A stretch of 64,000 nucleotides of DNA from Cloeon dipterum (Eukaryota > Arthropoda > Insecta > Ephemeroptera > Baetidae). The stretch lies in assembly GCF_949628265.1 (NCBI RefSeq), contig NC_088790.1:25920545-25984544 (forward strand). Direction: 5' to 3'. The position numbers were made by a program, and so were the translations under genes. Below, in pieces: positions 12,801 through 25,200 of this stretch. Below the pieces are notes generated by a model. The model worked only from the letters and a program-made list of their open reading frames with translations. It was not told the origin of the DNA and made no database searches. Positions within the stretch are counted from its first letter, which is position 1. Each line of letters begins with the position of its first letter.

Positions 12801-14025
12801 AAAAGAAATCATTTCCAGGTCTTATAAATGCAAAGAAGCATTCTAATCGAAAGTAACCGCTGGCACCATCTATTGGCAGCATTGAACACCAACTGAAGCA
12901 TTGAAAAATTAAATAATTATTGGTTAAGAAAAAATAACGATTCAGTATTCTAGATTGCACAAATTTTTAATTGCAGGGTTTGCAAGAAAGCCTCAATTAT
13001 TGTTGTTTTAATCATCTGTTGAAAACTATTTTTAATTGGTTTGCCAGATGTTTTCTTTCTTCCTCGACTCTAGCTGATAGGAAATTTATTTTGAACAAAA
13101 TTATAACCGAGGGGTTTTTAGTTTTTGATAGAAAAACTTCAACAGCCAAAGGTTTATCTCAAAACTAGTGCATTTTTAAAATTTGTATTTAATTAATTTA
13201 AAACCTACAACCGCTTCGCACTCGAGGTTTGGTTTTTAACGATAAAAAGTTGGCGAAGTGTCTAAATGGTTGGCGCGGCGTTGGAAAAGTTGCTCTGGGG
13301 GTGTGTTACCCTGATAAAGGTCAATCAGGACCCTTTGAAAAACCCCGAATAACCCATTTTCTCGATTTGTACCAAGTTTCGACGCGTTCAAAATCTCCTC
13401 CTACAATTTTTTAGATAAATGGATGAATTTTGTGCCAAAAGACGCAGAGTTAATTACCGCCATTTTTTTAATTTTGACCCTGAAATTTTTAAAACCCTTC
13501 TGAAGGTATTCAGGTGGGGTAAAAGAGCTAAAATTTTATTCCTATTAAAAATTTCCCCATTCGATTGCGGGGAAAACTTTATTTCGACGGGGGAGGGGGG
13601 TGCGGTAACCGCCTTCGGAAAAAATCCTCCCGCCGACGCGTTTAATTCCACCAAAAATAATTTTCCTCCAAAATGCTCTTCACTGTAACTGAAAAACTGT
13701 TTTCTGCGTGTGTTTTCAGGCGATTCGGAGAGGTGCGTCCGTGCAGAAGGCGGCGGCCGAGTTCGGCATTCCGTCGGGCACCCTGTACGGCCGGTGCAAG
13801 CGCGAAGGCATCGAGTTGTGCAAGAACACTCCGGTGCCGTGGAGCCACTCGGACATGTCCGAGGCGCTGGAGGCCGTCCGGGTGGGCGACATGTCCATCA
13901 ACCAGGCGGCCATCCACTACAACCTGCCCTACTCGAGCCTCTACGGCCGCTTCAAGAGGGTCAAGTTCGACGACAACAAGATGGACTACGATGTGTTCAA
14001 CAACAGCTCCAGCGACCCGCACTAA
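9833..14025 (+). CDS. psq: BTB/POZ and four-psq-domain transcription factor, pipsqueak-like
   Basis: Five coding exons join in phase: 9833-9976, 10427-10960, 11023-11125, 11516-11946 and 13720-14025, giving 505 residues. Residues 1 to about 120 form a BTB/POZ dimerisation domain of the TTK type ([28 protein letters not shown]). A His-rich stretch (about 141-156) and an Asp-rich stretch (about 184-203) follow. Four tandem psq helix-turn-helix DNA-binding motifs lie at about 284-327, 338-381, 393-435 and 444-484, each with the (Y/F)xIPxxTL(W/Y)-type recognition helix. Four tandem psq motifs behind a BTB are the hallmark of Pipsqueak, a GAGA-binding Polycomb/Trithorax-linked nuclear regulator; other BTB-psq proteins such as Bab usually have one. 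The protein is about half the length of fly Psq long isoforms. The start ATG is 16 bases inside an exon with acceptor at 9815-9816, so a 5' non-coding exon lies upstream. The donor after 10960 (GTCATT) is weak. Confidence 0.9.
12107..12893. mobile_element. Older family B MITE, split by a nested copy, in psq intron 4
   Basis: The left half (12107 to about 12294) has the family terminus CACCAGTTG, then GCGCCAATAGATGGCGCC and GAGACTCAATC. The matching right half resumes after 12720 with GATTGGCTGGACCGATTTT and ends near CACCATCTATTGGCAGC...CACCAACTG. The two halves together rebuild one hairpin element, with copy B1 inserted at its centre. Confidence 0.7.
12295..12720. mobile_element. Palindromic MITE, family B copy 1 (nested)
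   Basis: A near-complete hairpin. CACCAGTTGCATAAACCCT at the left end pairs with GGGTTTATGCAACTGGT at the right end. GACGTGCTGAAAACCAAAAT near 12433 pairs with ATTTTGGTTTTCAGCACGTC near 12543. The apex is near 12495. It is flanked by AATT on both sides, a possible target duplication. Other copies lie at 57990-58420 and, in part, near 53130-53375. Confidence 0.85.
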
Positions 14026-14197
14026 AATATAACCTCGCTACCAAACTGCCAGACGGGACCTTTAATAATTATTCTTCCATCTTCTCTTTGAATGCGGGAC
14101 TCACAACCTTGTATATATTCGAATTGTACAAAGATTTTTATCTAGTGTGTATTGTAGGATGATGGAGCAGGCGCTCTGCGATTCTTTTTTTTGTGTA

Positions 14198-14203
14198 AAT
14201 AAA
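14198..14203 (+). terminator. Poly(A) signal for psq
   Basis: AATAAA lies about 170 bases after the psq stop; a second AATAAA is at 14274-14279. Either could be used. Confidence 0.5.
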
Positions 14204-14279
14204 TTTAGATTCTTAAGCGAGGTCTTCATCCCAAATCTCTCTTTTTGTTGTGAAAAAGATGTAAGAATGAAGTAATAAA

Positions 14280-15973
14280 AGCAAAGTCTTTTTGACCTGT
14301 GAAAAATGGAAATGTTCATTTTCTTTATTTTTACATTACTGGGTGTTTTCAGGAGGGTTTCGATCTCGTCTGCTTTTTTCAAATTTTTGGTTAAACATTT
14401 TTAAATTTTTTTAGGGCTCTCGGAGATGTACTAGAGGAGGTTTCTAATTTCTCACTGTTCACCGGATATAGAAAATACGGAAAATACCTTTTTTTAAACT
14501 TAGACCATTCCGTAACTAAAAATGTCTAGTCACAAGACAGACATTGGGCAAACATTTTCTCCTATAAACCTAATAAATATTAATGTGACGAATTATAGGT
14601 AATAAAAAATTCAACAATTTCCAATTATGGAAAATTGAGCAACCATACAATTAGTCCGCCATATAATTAGGAATCTTTTGACACCTAAGGTTCTATTTTC
14701 AATAAAACTTGAGATATTTACGATTTTACCGGCCCGTTTTTAGAAATTCATCTCTGATTTTCCGGGAAAGTAACATCCAGCGAAACTTTGTTATAATTAC
14801 GCCTCTATAAGACCCCGAAAACACACCAAAAAATCATAAAAATCGATGAACAAAAATTCGGAAATTGCAGACCATATATCAAATCTCTCCTGGAGACACC
14901 TCACTAATAAATAATTCAGTCATAAAAAGCCAGAAACTTCAATCCACCATTTGGGAAATTTAAATATAATGTGATTTAATCTAAAAAGTCAAAAAATAAA
15001 GACTGCTTTAAATAAGTAAAGACGGAATTCGATGTTTTCTGTCATTTATGACGAATTTCCTTTCCCGCAGGCACTCTCAAATTTTGCTTTGACCACGCCC
15101 AGGTATTGAAGCGATTCCAAAACCGGTATCAGTATTTTCTGAGCCAAAAATAAACACGAATAAAAGGGAATTAGATCAAGAATTCTAGATTTCAAATTAA
15201 ATTCGGCTGGTATTTGTTATTTTTAAATAGTTTTAAGTGTTCTGTATATTACAATACTAGCAAACCTGAATTTAAAACCGGTTTTTTCGGTTCATAACCG
15301 CCAAAAAGAATTGTTTTTATTCAAGGCCGTCCAGGTGGAATGTTGACCCGCTCTTTGTTGACGTGTTGACTGCCGTCGACCCTGCTGTTTTCCATCAAAT
15401 CTCCTTGCCATACTCACGAGGAAGGAAAGGTTTGAAAGGTAAAGTTTATCTTCAACTTCCTGCCCTGCTTCTCCTTTAAAAGCCCACCGCCACCGCCAGT
15501 TTTATCAATTCTCAACACTCCCGCTGTAAAAACGTGTCAAATTCGCCGCTACGTGCCAAGTTGTAAACAGAAAAAATGTTTGACCATTATTTACATTAGT
15601 ATTAGTGCTCATGGCTAATTTATATGGTGAAAATACATAGCTTTGATTGCGTTATCTTGTTATCAATCTACTAGAATAATAATTGACAGCTGTGCAGGCG
15701 TCAACAGACACGTCTGAGAGGTGAAAAAACTGTCTTAAACTCCAAAAAAATGTCCAAGGATGAACTTAAACCTTAAATAATTGATTTCGATTGAATAAAA
15801 AATTTTAAATTGTGACTATGTAACCTGAATCCTTATTAAAAGCTATTTTTTCCTTGTCGGCGGATTTTTTTTGCCGTCATAATCAAGACTGAGATTGACT
15901 ATCTCTATGTACACCACTCTCTCTTGTCAAAACATTAAAAACCCCTTTTATACATTTCTCTTATCATTTTCAG
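14280..15973. other. Intergenic region between psq and Ugalt
   Basis: AT-rich, with no ORF or RNA gene that I recognise. A slightly GC-richer patch near 15340-15560 may lie at the Ugalt 5' end, since the first Ugalt exon seen starts behind an acceptor and needs an upstream exon. Nothing else stands out. Confidence 0.4.
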
Positions 15974-16004
15974 CGCCCGTGGAAGTGAAGTCGTGGACGC
16001 CGGC

Positions 16005-19000
16005 ATGCGTCATCAGAGTTTCTATCAGGATGACAGCAGGAACATCAAAATCAGCATTGCCAAGGTTTTAAACAAAGCCGTCCCATTCTCAGAACCTTTC
16101 GAATATACACTTGAGACAGTTTGCAGTTGATCTGAATTGATAAGCTCATGTGGCGTCAGCAGAGGGTTTACCGATCTTATAGCCCTGCTAAGGTGCACCA
16201 AAACAGTGTCGACACTCGCGTTAATATCGAGGAGCAAAGTGTAATTTATTGAAACTGAACGAACGTGCTTGCTTAGCAGAAGCTGTTCTTTTCATCGGTC
16301 TTTGTTTTGCTTACAGGACACTGGCGAGCTGCTTGAGAAAATAAATTCCTCCGGACAAATGCCTACGCCAACACATAGTAAGTATTTCATTCGACCAGAA
16401 TGGTTAATATTTTTACGGCTTGAATTTATTGTTTGCTTATACTAACATATTATTTCAAGACAATGAAAGATACTTATTATATTTGAGAAAAACTGAATGG
16501 CTCTACTCATTGTCAGTGGGGAAAATTAACTCTGGATGTTTAGCTAATAGTGGAAATTCCACGAGGAAAATTAAATAAAAGTGGTTCTCGTTCTCGTACC
16601 ATAAATCAGCTGTTTCGACCTTGCAGTGCTCTAACTCCAAAAGAAAATTTACTACCGCAAATCAGCGATCGTCGAAAAAAGGATCTTGTTCCTCTGCATG
16701 TGAATCAACCTTTCTGAAGAGCAATTTTCCGAGAAAATGAATTTCTACTTTTTCGAACATGAGATTTTATGCAGGAAAAATTCCCTTGTACCTTTTTGAC
16801 GGCTGCAAACTGCTTCCCTATTCAAAAATGATTTACCAGAAATTCTCAAGTTGGAAAAGCAGCATTAAATTTCTCTGTCTTTGAAATGAAGCTTTTGAAT
16901 ACTGCAGGGCCGAAACAGCTGCTGTACAGTACAAAAAAAAAATTGAAATATTTTTAATAATTGTCACATAATCTCTGATTTCCATATTTAAATGATTAAA
17001 ACTGAAAGAATATCCCAGCCATCACTGTGTGTTTGCTAACGAGTGTGCTGTTAATTTTTCAGGAAGCAAATGTATTTTCAATTACACCCTTAACTGATTT
17101 TTGGTTATTTTAGCCGCACTTTTTACCATCTCGCCGTTTGGTATATTTAACACGCTTCTCTTTTTGTAATGCATTTTATGCTCAGCTAAATTGTTACAGC
17201 TTCCGCGAAATGGCTGGGATACATGAGTCTGTTGGTGCTCACCGTACAAAATGCAACTCTTGGAATCAGCATGTCCTACGCCAGGAGGAGAGAAGGCGAT
17301 ATGTTCCTTTCATCAGCAGGTACAAATTTTCCGCAAAAAAAATATATTTGCGTAGAAGTCTCAGCCAGCCACGCCAGCCGCCGGTGAAAAAGGGTCAAAA
17401 ATTAAAAAGTGCAGGAAAAATCTTGCGGCCCTTCGGGCCGTTAAGCAATATTAAACTTCGCCACTAGGCAAAAAATTCAGCTAAACCGATGCCGCCAGCC
17501 TCTGCCTTAAATCTCGCGGCTGAGACCTCTATATAATTGAGTGAATTTTGCCTTTTAAATTAATTTTTATGCATATTATTTAAGCCATTATATCATTGAC
17601 CATCAAATTTAATTTAACCATTTGAATTTGAATTTTGGCAGCGGTGCTGTGTACAGAAGTGGTAAAACTGATCACTGCCCTGATTCTGGTCTACAAGGAG
17701 GAGAAAACGTTTGACCGATGGAGACACAGTTTGCACAAGACAATTATACTCAACCCGACAGACACGCTGAAAGTGTGCGTTCCCTCTTTAATATACATCA
17801 TCCAGAACAACCTGCTCTACGTGTCTGCCACGCATCTTGACGTCGGAACCTACCAGGTGAGAGATCTACTTGCGCAAGAAATTCAGGAAATTATTTTTTT
17901 CCACTTTTCCCCTGTGAAAATCTAAAATTTGTGGTCGGATTGGTCAAAATTTCCTCTACTATGCAGATTTTTTATTTTAATTTGCCATTTTCTTCAAGAA
18001 TTTATCTTCGACAATGTTTCAAGTCGAGGTCATAAGCAAATATTTAGGAAAATTAATGAAAACTGAGGTGCAAACATTGCCTGCAAGTCCTGCATTGTTT
18101 TAAATGCGGGAATTTTGCAACGTTGACCAAAATAAACCGTTATTTAACAATTAATTCTTCATCTCAGGTGACGTACCAGCTCAAAATCCTGACAACAGCC
18201 TTTTTCGCGGTGCTGATTCTGCGCCGGTCGCTCAACAAACTGCAGTGGTCCTCTCTCGGGGTGCTCGTGCTCGGCGTGGTGCTGGTGCAGTTGGCGCAGG
18301 TGGCCGAGGGCAACGTGACCCACCTGAAGCAAAACCGCACACTGGGCCTCTTAGCTGCGGTCACGGCCTGCTTCTGTTCAGGCTTTGCCGGCATTTATTT
18401 TGAGAAAATCCTCAAGGGCTCGGACATTTCGGTCTGGATGAGGAACGTGCAGCTCTCTTTCCTGTCTATGCCTATCGGGCTCATCACCTGCTTCGTCAAC
18501 GACAGCGCCACCATCATGGACAAGGGATTTTTTGTTGGATTCGACTCTTTTATTTGGTGAGGAAATAAATTTAGGATAAATCGGATGAATTTTCAATAGA
18601 GGTCTCAGCCGTGAGGTTTAAGGCGACGGCTGGCCATTTTCTCTGCTGAATTTTGAGGAAAAAATCCCTAAATTGTGAAATAAATCAGTGCATGATTAGC
18701 AGGGCTGGGCATTGGAATAAATAGTTTTTTGCGGATACGGTTTTTTGTGGCAGACAAATTTTGAGCTCTCTTGTCAATTTTTATAAGGCAAAATTTTATA
18801 GAAATTTACTTACGATAAATTTTAAATTTATGAAAAAAATCATTAAAACTACTAAACGCTGTGTACCCTAGATTTTCAGATACCGTTTAACATAAATATA
18901 TAAGTTTTTATATGTAGTAGAACGGGTCTACTTTGAGTTATTTATATAAATTGCAATAATCTGGTAAAAACCGCAAAAAACCACTACACTGCAAGTTTGA

Positions 19001-19643
19001 GAAACTCCCTGGGAGATTCCCAGCCATTTTTACGCATGATTTTGATCCCTCTCGTCGCAATCTACCTGAAAGTATCCAAATTTTGAGTAAAAATTTCTAA
19101 ATTGTAAAATAAATCGCGATTTTACGAAAAGGAGATGCTTGCCGCTTGATAATCAGGCAAACTTTTGAACCGATTTTTTGGAAATTAAAACGGCGACCTG
19201 GGAGAGTTTTAGTTTGTTCCTAATTTTTAGATAGCATTTCAAGCCTGAAATATCTGTAAAGCCTTAATTTTTAAGAAATTTGCTGTTTTTTCTTGATTAA
19301 AAAAATATTTTTAAAGTTTTACAGGCTTGTTTTAAGTTTTTATTTTTTCAAATTTGCCAGGGGCGTCAAAATCCTTTTCTCCTAATACAAATTTTTGTGT
19401 CAATTGTTATATAAATGCTGTTTTTGCAGGTTCGTAATTGCTCTTCAGGCCCTTGGCGGCTTGGTGACGGCGATGGTGGTCAAGTACGCAGACAACATCC
19501 TGAAAGGATTTGCCACTTCGCTGGCCATTGTGATTTCTTGCATCGCCTCGATCTACATGTTCGACTTTGTGGTGACCTTCCAGTTCGCGGTGGGTGCCTT
19601 CCTCGTGATTTGCTCCATATTCATGTACGGATACAAGGTGTGA
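16005..19643 (+). CDS. Ugalt: UDP-galactose/UDP-sugar transporter of the Golgi, SLC35A2 (Ugalt) type
   Basis: Six coding exons join in phase: 16005-16064, 16317-16377, 17200-17319, 17642-17856, 18168-18556 and 19430-19643, giving 352 residues. The family imports UDP-sugars into the Golgi lumen in exchange for UMP and is made of about ten membrane helices. Diagnostic segments are visible: [79 protein letters not shown] and the C-terminal SIFMYGYKV. The body resembles fly Ugalt and vertebrate SLC35A2/A3; substrate choice (UDP-Gal or UDP-GlcNAc) is inference. Two starts are possible. ATG 16005 adds 34 residues through a weak donor (GTTTTA at 16065). ATG 16359 (MPTPTH) gives about 318 residues and a family-typical N-terminus. 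Intron 4 contains repeat E1. Confidence 0.88.
17862..18100 (-). repeat. Interspersed repeat, family E copy 1
   Basis: Shares blocks with copies at about 21088-21285, 27425-27660 and 32636-32915, for example TTGCGCAAGAAAT, GTGAAAATCTAAAATTTG and AATTTCCTCTACT. It sits in Ugalt intron 4 directly after the exon and explains why the reading frame runs past the splice donor. Confidence 0.65.
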
Positions 19644-20104
19644 CCGAGGCAACACGAACGATGCAACTGAGCAGTGCCAATTTCGAGAAATCTATATATA
19701 TAAATTCGTTAAGAATTGAGATGTGTTCTTTTATAATACTGCGTATCAGATTTTATTATGATCAATTCGTGCACAATCCAATTTTCCTAAGATAGAACTG
19801 AGATGTACATACCTACGGCGACTTAAATTATTATTTTTTTTTTCAAATTGGTCCCCGTCTCTTGTTTGCAATTTTGTTTGTGTTGGCGATCTGTGATGGA
19901 AAACAGATGGGCTGGCCGTTTTTGGCCACACTCTTTTTCCCCCGACTGTGCGAAATCTCTCAAGTCGTGTTTTCGTAGTGTTTAACCCCGTGGTGTCGGT
20001 GCTTCTGTTCTAACTTTGAACCTTTCGTTCCATTTTGTGACTTTTGTTTTATTTATTGAATATAGAGGCAAAAATTATTGCGTCAAAAATGTCGTTTCAC
20101 TGCA

Positions 20105-20110
20105 AATAAA
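20105..20110 (+). terminator. Poly(A) signal for Ugalt
   Basis: AATAAA about 460 bases past the Ugalt stop. The importin alpha signal on the other strand (20151-20146) is only 36 bases away, so the two transcripts should end almost at the same place. Confidence 0.55.
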
Positions 20111-20145
20111 ACCCAGATGTCTCCTTCAGTTAAATTTAAACAAAT

Positions 20146-20151
20146 TTTATT
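20146..20151 (-). terminator. Poly(A) signal for importin alpha
   Basis: AATAAA on the minus strand about 535 bases past the importin stop. It leaves a 3' UTR covering 20686 to about 20125. Confidence 0.5.
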
Positions 20152-20685
20152 TGTCCGAAACGGAAAATTACAAAGGAATTTAGCATAATAGCAATTTTTA
20201 CAAAGTCACTGGTGTTGGTATCTGTTCATAAATTAATTTTGTTGTGTGATTAATAATAGATTACCTACAGATTACGTTTTCAACACAGCACCTAATTGCA
20301 TTTCTTAAAGAGTAACTCAACAATTTCAGTTACCGAGACAAAACTATACTAACTTAGAAAAAGATCAGAACATGGCAGCTCTTTTGATTTCTCTCCAAAA
20401 AAAGAAATTAAAAAGCACCTCTTTCAGATTAAGTCATCTCACTCGTTCATTCGACAGTAATCGCGTAATAGAAATTGTAACCAAGCCGGTTGGACAGAGC
20501 TGAAGAAGGGTAGGGCGAGCAACGATCCATCTCCGTCCAATCGCGTGTATAAAAACAGGCATATTATATCTCTCTGCTCCAATGCAACAACTGATAACTC
20601 GTTTTGAAAGCAGTGGAGGTGACGGAACTGAAAACAATGTGTCCTCGACTCTTGATAAACGCCGGAGATGTTTGTCCTTTTAATT

Positions 20686-23600
20686 TTAAAATTGAAATCC
20701 ACCCCCGGGCCCCTGCTGCGACGCTCCGAACTGGAACTGGTTCTGGTCGGCTGAAGGCGCCACTCGAACGTCCTCCTCCTCGCTGCCGAAGAAGTGTTCA
20801 ATGATGTCAAACGCCTTCTGGTAGATTTCCATGTTCTCGTGCGACTGTAGGAATTCGATTTTGTCCAAACCTGGTAAAGCAGAGAGGGCAGATGTTAGAA
20901 ACCTCAAAATGCTAAATTGTAAATAAAAAATCAGGCTGTAAAAAATTAGAGGTTAGATCTATGTATTTCAATTGAGAATAAAATGAAAATTTGGGAGAAA
21001 TTGAATTCAAAAGTAGTGTTCTTAACCAGAAAAATTTCATTCAAGTCCAAAAATAATTTTTTTACGTTTAAATAGGGTTTTTTCGCAACCCTATTTTCAA
21101 AAAAAATCGTTACAAAATTTTATCCAGTTTCTTGCAGGCACTGTTTGCACACGTTTTAAATAATTTTCTTATTATTAGCTCACGACCTCGACTTGAAAAA
21201 TTGTCAGAGAGAAATTTTTGGATAAATCGTGGCAGAAAATGGCAATTTACAAGAAAAAATCTGCACAGTGAGCAGCAGCAATGAAGGATTGTAAAATTTA
21301 ATGAATTAAAATATCTCTGGTTGCATAATTTTCAAATGGAAAACACTCACCATAGCACTCCTCGATCATTACAGCATAGTAGTTGACGCTGTTGCCCTTG
21401 GATTCCTGCTCACCCATGCGCAAAATGTTTTCCAGTCCGTTGAGGGCAACCTGCACAATTTTGGCGTCTTGCACAGTCAGCAGGTCACACAGAGGAGGGA
21501 TGCAGCTCTGCAATTTTCAGTACATTTTAGGATTGTGAATAAATTTAATTCATGTTTTAGTCTTTAAATCGGAGTTAAACATGTAGCAAGCGAATCCTAT
21601 CATCTAATAGGCCAATTTGAAGTTGTTGCAATTTCTGACCGCCATTAACCATTTCATCAGCACGCTTTATTCACTGCAACGTCGTAGTTAGATGCCAAAG
21701 AACTCAGCAACTTTCTAATTTCTACTTGCACACCACTAATGAATCCTGCTTAGATGGCAATCAAAAAATCGCAATAACAGCATTGATGATTTTAGTAGAC
21801 AAAAATTCACTTTCAAAATAAGAAGATAGAGTTCCCCGGTTTTACACCAGGGCATTAGTAAACCGATTTGTTTTTAAAATGCAGGCTTATGTGGCAATTC
21901 TGTCCTGCCTAGTGGCTCTTAATAAAATTCAAGTGTATTTTTAATCAAAACCGAACATGGCAAAGCTTACCTGGCTAGTAAGGTAGAAAATCTGCTCTGT
22001 CGATCCACCTGACGTTGCATTTGTAATGGCCCAAGCCGCCTCTTTCCTAGTTTTGAATTCAGCCTTGCTGAGGATATCGATGAGCACGGGGAAAATGTTT
22101 GCGTCTATCACAGCCTGAAAGAAAACAACACTCCAGTCAAGATCTTTTGTTCGTGCGACCTGACGTCGATTAATAACCTGAATTTGTTGCTTGTTTCCGG
22201 CCGTGATGTTGGAGATTGTCCAGCAGGCCTCTTTGCGAATCGTCTCTTTGGGCGAGGAGAGCAGGTGGAACAGACACGGCAGCGCCGAGCAGTTCAGGAT
22301 CATTTGAGTTTGCGCGTCGTCACCGGTCACAATGTTTCCGACAGCGCGCAGAGCCGCCGATACCACGTTGTGCTGGTTGTGCCTGAAAAAATGGAATTTA
22401 AAGATTACTTCTTGCACTCCTTTCCTAGGATTTATTGGAAAACTTCACTAAAATAAAAAATTGCAATTTAACACCATTTAAGTTCAAAACAAACTTCTTA
22501 TTAGACCAAAAAGAAATAAATTAATAATTACATGAGCAGTTCAACAAGTCGTCTGCACACGCCGGCGTCGATGACAGCCTGGATTTTTTCATTGGGTCCG
22601 TCGCTGAGGTAGGAAAGGGCCCAACACGCGTCTGCCAGAACGTCAGCGTCATTGTGGAAGAGTAAGCGAGAGAGCACCGGCAGGCACGGCGACACCTTGT
22701 GGAAGTCCGGCGGTGGATTCTTGCCGCGACAAAGGTTGCTCAGCGCCCAAACTGCATTCCTCGTCATCGAAACTCTGTTTGTCTTTCCTAGCAACCTGTA
22801 GGAACAAAAATATTTCGAGAACTTTAATAAAAGTCCGTAATTTTTTAATAAATAGAAATATAAAAAAATCCCCATGAACCCTAGCCATCTGAGCTAGACA
22901 TTACATGAAGCAACTTAAGTGAAAGTTTTATCAACATTTTACTCTGTTTATTTTTTAATGGATATTTACGTTTTTTTTTCGGCTTTTGGTCCCATATATT
23001 ATATTGCGTTTGGGGAAAAAATTGACAAATCCAACGGTTAATCGACGCGAACTTGATCTGGGAATATTTGAGACTAAATTAGAGCCGATCCGATCAAAAT
23101 TCTAGGACTAGAAAGATTTTTAAGTTTAAATACAATGATTTTTGCACTTTCGCGATAATCCAAGCCTTGCCATTTTTTCAAACCGGGGGACTAAAATGGG
23201 TTCTCACTTAAATCATCGCACGCTAAGGACCACTGCTGGTCTGGAAATCAATATTCAGATTTTTCGCGCCGATAGAAAAATTGAAATTATTTTTTTCCCT
23301 GGTTTTTCGGCTTCGTGACGCCAGTAAAAATTGTATTATTTTTCTTAAAATTCGGCCCTTCGTCCAATCTTTGACCACGACCACTCATCAGACAGGTCTT
23401 GGACGGCGCTTCAACATGGAGTACCCTAACGACCTTTTTCAGGGTACCCCGCCCTGAGGCCGGTTTTTAATGCTTTCTCACCAATTTCAAGCACAAAACT
23501 CTGTGACGATTTTTCACCCTTTTCTTTCACCGACCTTTCTCAGGAGACGCGACCTGAGATCCAGCCCCGGAATTATTTTTGCAGTCGCTTATGGTCAATT

Positions 23601-24781
23601 TCGACCTCTACGGACACTTGTCTGAAGGGCCTAAGCCACTTGTGGTGTAATATATAATATAAAAAAGTAATAATAACAAAAGCCAATATTTACATGAAAC
23701 AAAACCATATTTTTTTCTCCAGTACTCACTGTAGCAGTGGCACTAGAATGTCCTGTTGGATGACATGGTCTCTGCACTCGGGCGAGTCGCCAGCAATATT
23801 TCCCAGTGCCCACACCGCCTGCTCCTGCACGTCCTCATTGTTCGAGCTGAGCAGCTCGATGAACAACGGCACCGCTCCAGCGTCGATCACCATCCTCGTC
23901 TGCAGGGACGTGCCGGAAGCAATGTTTGTCAAGGCCCACGCAGCCTCAAACTACAGAGCAGGGCAAATTAGGATTTATATTAAAAAAAAATTTGGGTGGT
24001 TACTTGAAGGGTGCCATTTTGGCTGTGGAGGTATTCGACGAATCGGGGGACAATTCCAGTGTTGATGACCTCGTCGATCGGCGGATTCGGTTCTCTCGAG
24101 AGCAGCTTTCTGAACTTTTGTGTCGCTAAAAGCTGGTCTTCTGTGTTGCTGCTGTACAAGGCCTGCACCATTTCAGGCGTGATCCCACTCTGCGACACCT
24201 GAGCCACCAGGTCATTCTGAAAATTCAAGCGTCCTTTGAATCAAGATAATTGAGCTTTCACTGGCAAGATGGATTCAACTTTGGCTGACCTTCAGGATTT
24301 TAGCAAGTTAAATTCATCGAAACGAGCGTATACACTACAATATTAATTCAATCCTTGTTACGCAGTGATCAATACTTTTGAAACAGTTTATGTGTACTAA
24401 TAAAACAACAACCTAATCTCGAGTCTAGACTTGCATTAGGGATTCATCTAGATGTCCTCAAATTAATGCTTCAGTTTGCTGTGTATTATTTCTATTACTC
24501 ATTTAAGAGTGGACAAAATAACCCGTTTGGACGGTTGCCAATGCAGACCAATAAAAATAATGCATGTGTGTACAATGATGGCAATGTGTACGGACCTGCA
24601 TGGAAGCGGTGGAGGTCGGCTCGTCCGGCTGCGTTTCCAAACTGATGTTGACATTTCTGCGTTTGGACAGCTGCTGCTCTCGCTTCTGTTTCCTCAGCTG
24701 GACACCTTCCTCCTCTCGCCGTCGCCGCAGTTCCTGCGAGTCGAGGCCCGTGTTTTTGTACTTGAGCTTGTGGTTGCTCAT
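20686..24781 (-). CDS. Kap-alpha1: Importin subunit alpha, KPNA1/5/6 (alpha-1) type
   Basis: Eight minus-strand coding exons join in phase: 24781-24596, 24216-24004, 23950-23730, 22795-22532, 22382-22178, 22114-21971, 21507-21351 and 20870-20686, giving 524 residues, the usual family length. It is the adaptor that binds basic nuclear localisation signals and hands cargo to importin beta. Residues 1-62 are the importin-beta-binding region with [18 protein letters not shown] and a second basic cluster SKRRNV. Armadillo repeats follow, with the NLS-binding WxxxN arrays visible (AWALTN, VWALGN, VWALSN, CWTISN, AWAITN). The C-terminus has the acidic CAS-binding region ([19 protein letters not shown]) and ends GGFQF. 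Wording such as [10 protein letters not shown] and [16 protein letters not shown] fits the KPNA1/5/6 clade rather than KPNA2 or KPNA3/4. The start ATG follows its acceptor directly, so a 5' non-coding exon exists upstream. Confidence 0.96.
21088..21285 (+). repeat. Interspersed repeat, family E copy 2
   Basis: Shares CCAGTTTCTTGCAGGCA, CTTGAAAAATTGTCAGAGA and AAGAAAAAATCTGC with copy E4 at 32636-32915. It lies in the last importin alpha intron. Confidence 0.65.
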
Positions 24782-25091
24782 CTGAAAGGCCGAAAACGGT
24801 TTAGAAACTTCGAGAATTCCGCTCGGATTTTCGATCGATTTCGGCCGAACGAGGTGCTCGGACGCTTCCGATGCGTCCGGCCCTGTCGGACACGGCACCT
24901 TGTCAAAGGTAAAAGGGGCCGAAATCGATCAAACGTCGTTTAAATAGCCGAGAAGGTGGACGACTCCATGCAGCATCCTTCAATCGGCCTTGGGCGCCCG
25001 GGTTCGGACGCCGATTCGGCCGTCCGACGGGACTAACTACAAGCGGAGTGCGTCCGAACACTCGAACGCAACATCCTGCTGGAATACTAAC

Positions 25092-25200
25092 CGTGTTAGC
25101 ACCGGATCTGGCGTTGAATTTTGCTGGAAAACACTGTTCAAAGGGTGAATGCTGAGGAATGCTCGAGGAGAGTAATGGCCGCAAAATTCATTCGATCACC
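25092..25200 (-). other. Possible 5' non-coding exon of importin alpha
   Basis: A minus-strand donor CACG|GTTAGT ends a GC-richer stretch at 25092, upstream of the importin start exon, whose ATG abuts an acceptor. The upstream limit is a guess. The spacer 24800-25080 is GC-rich with short inverted motifs (TCCGACGG/CCGTCGGA-like). Confidence 0.3.
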
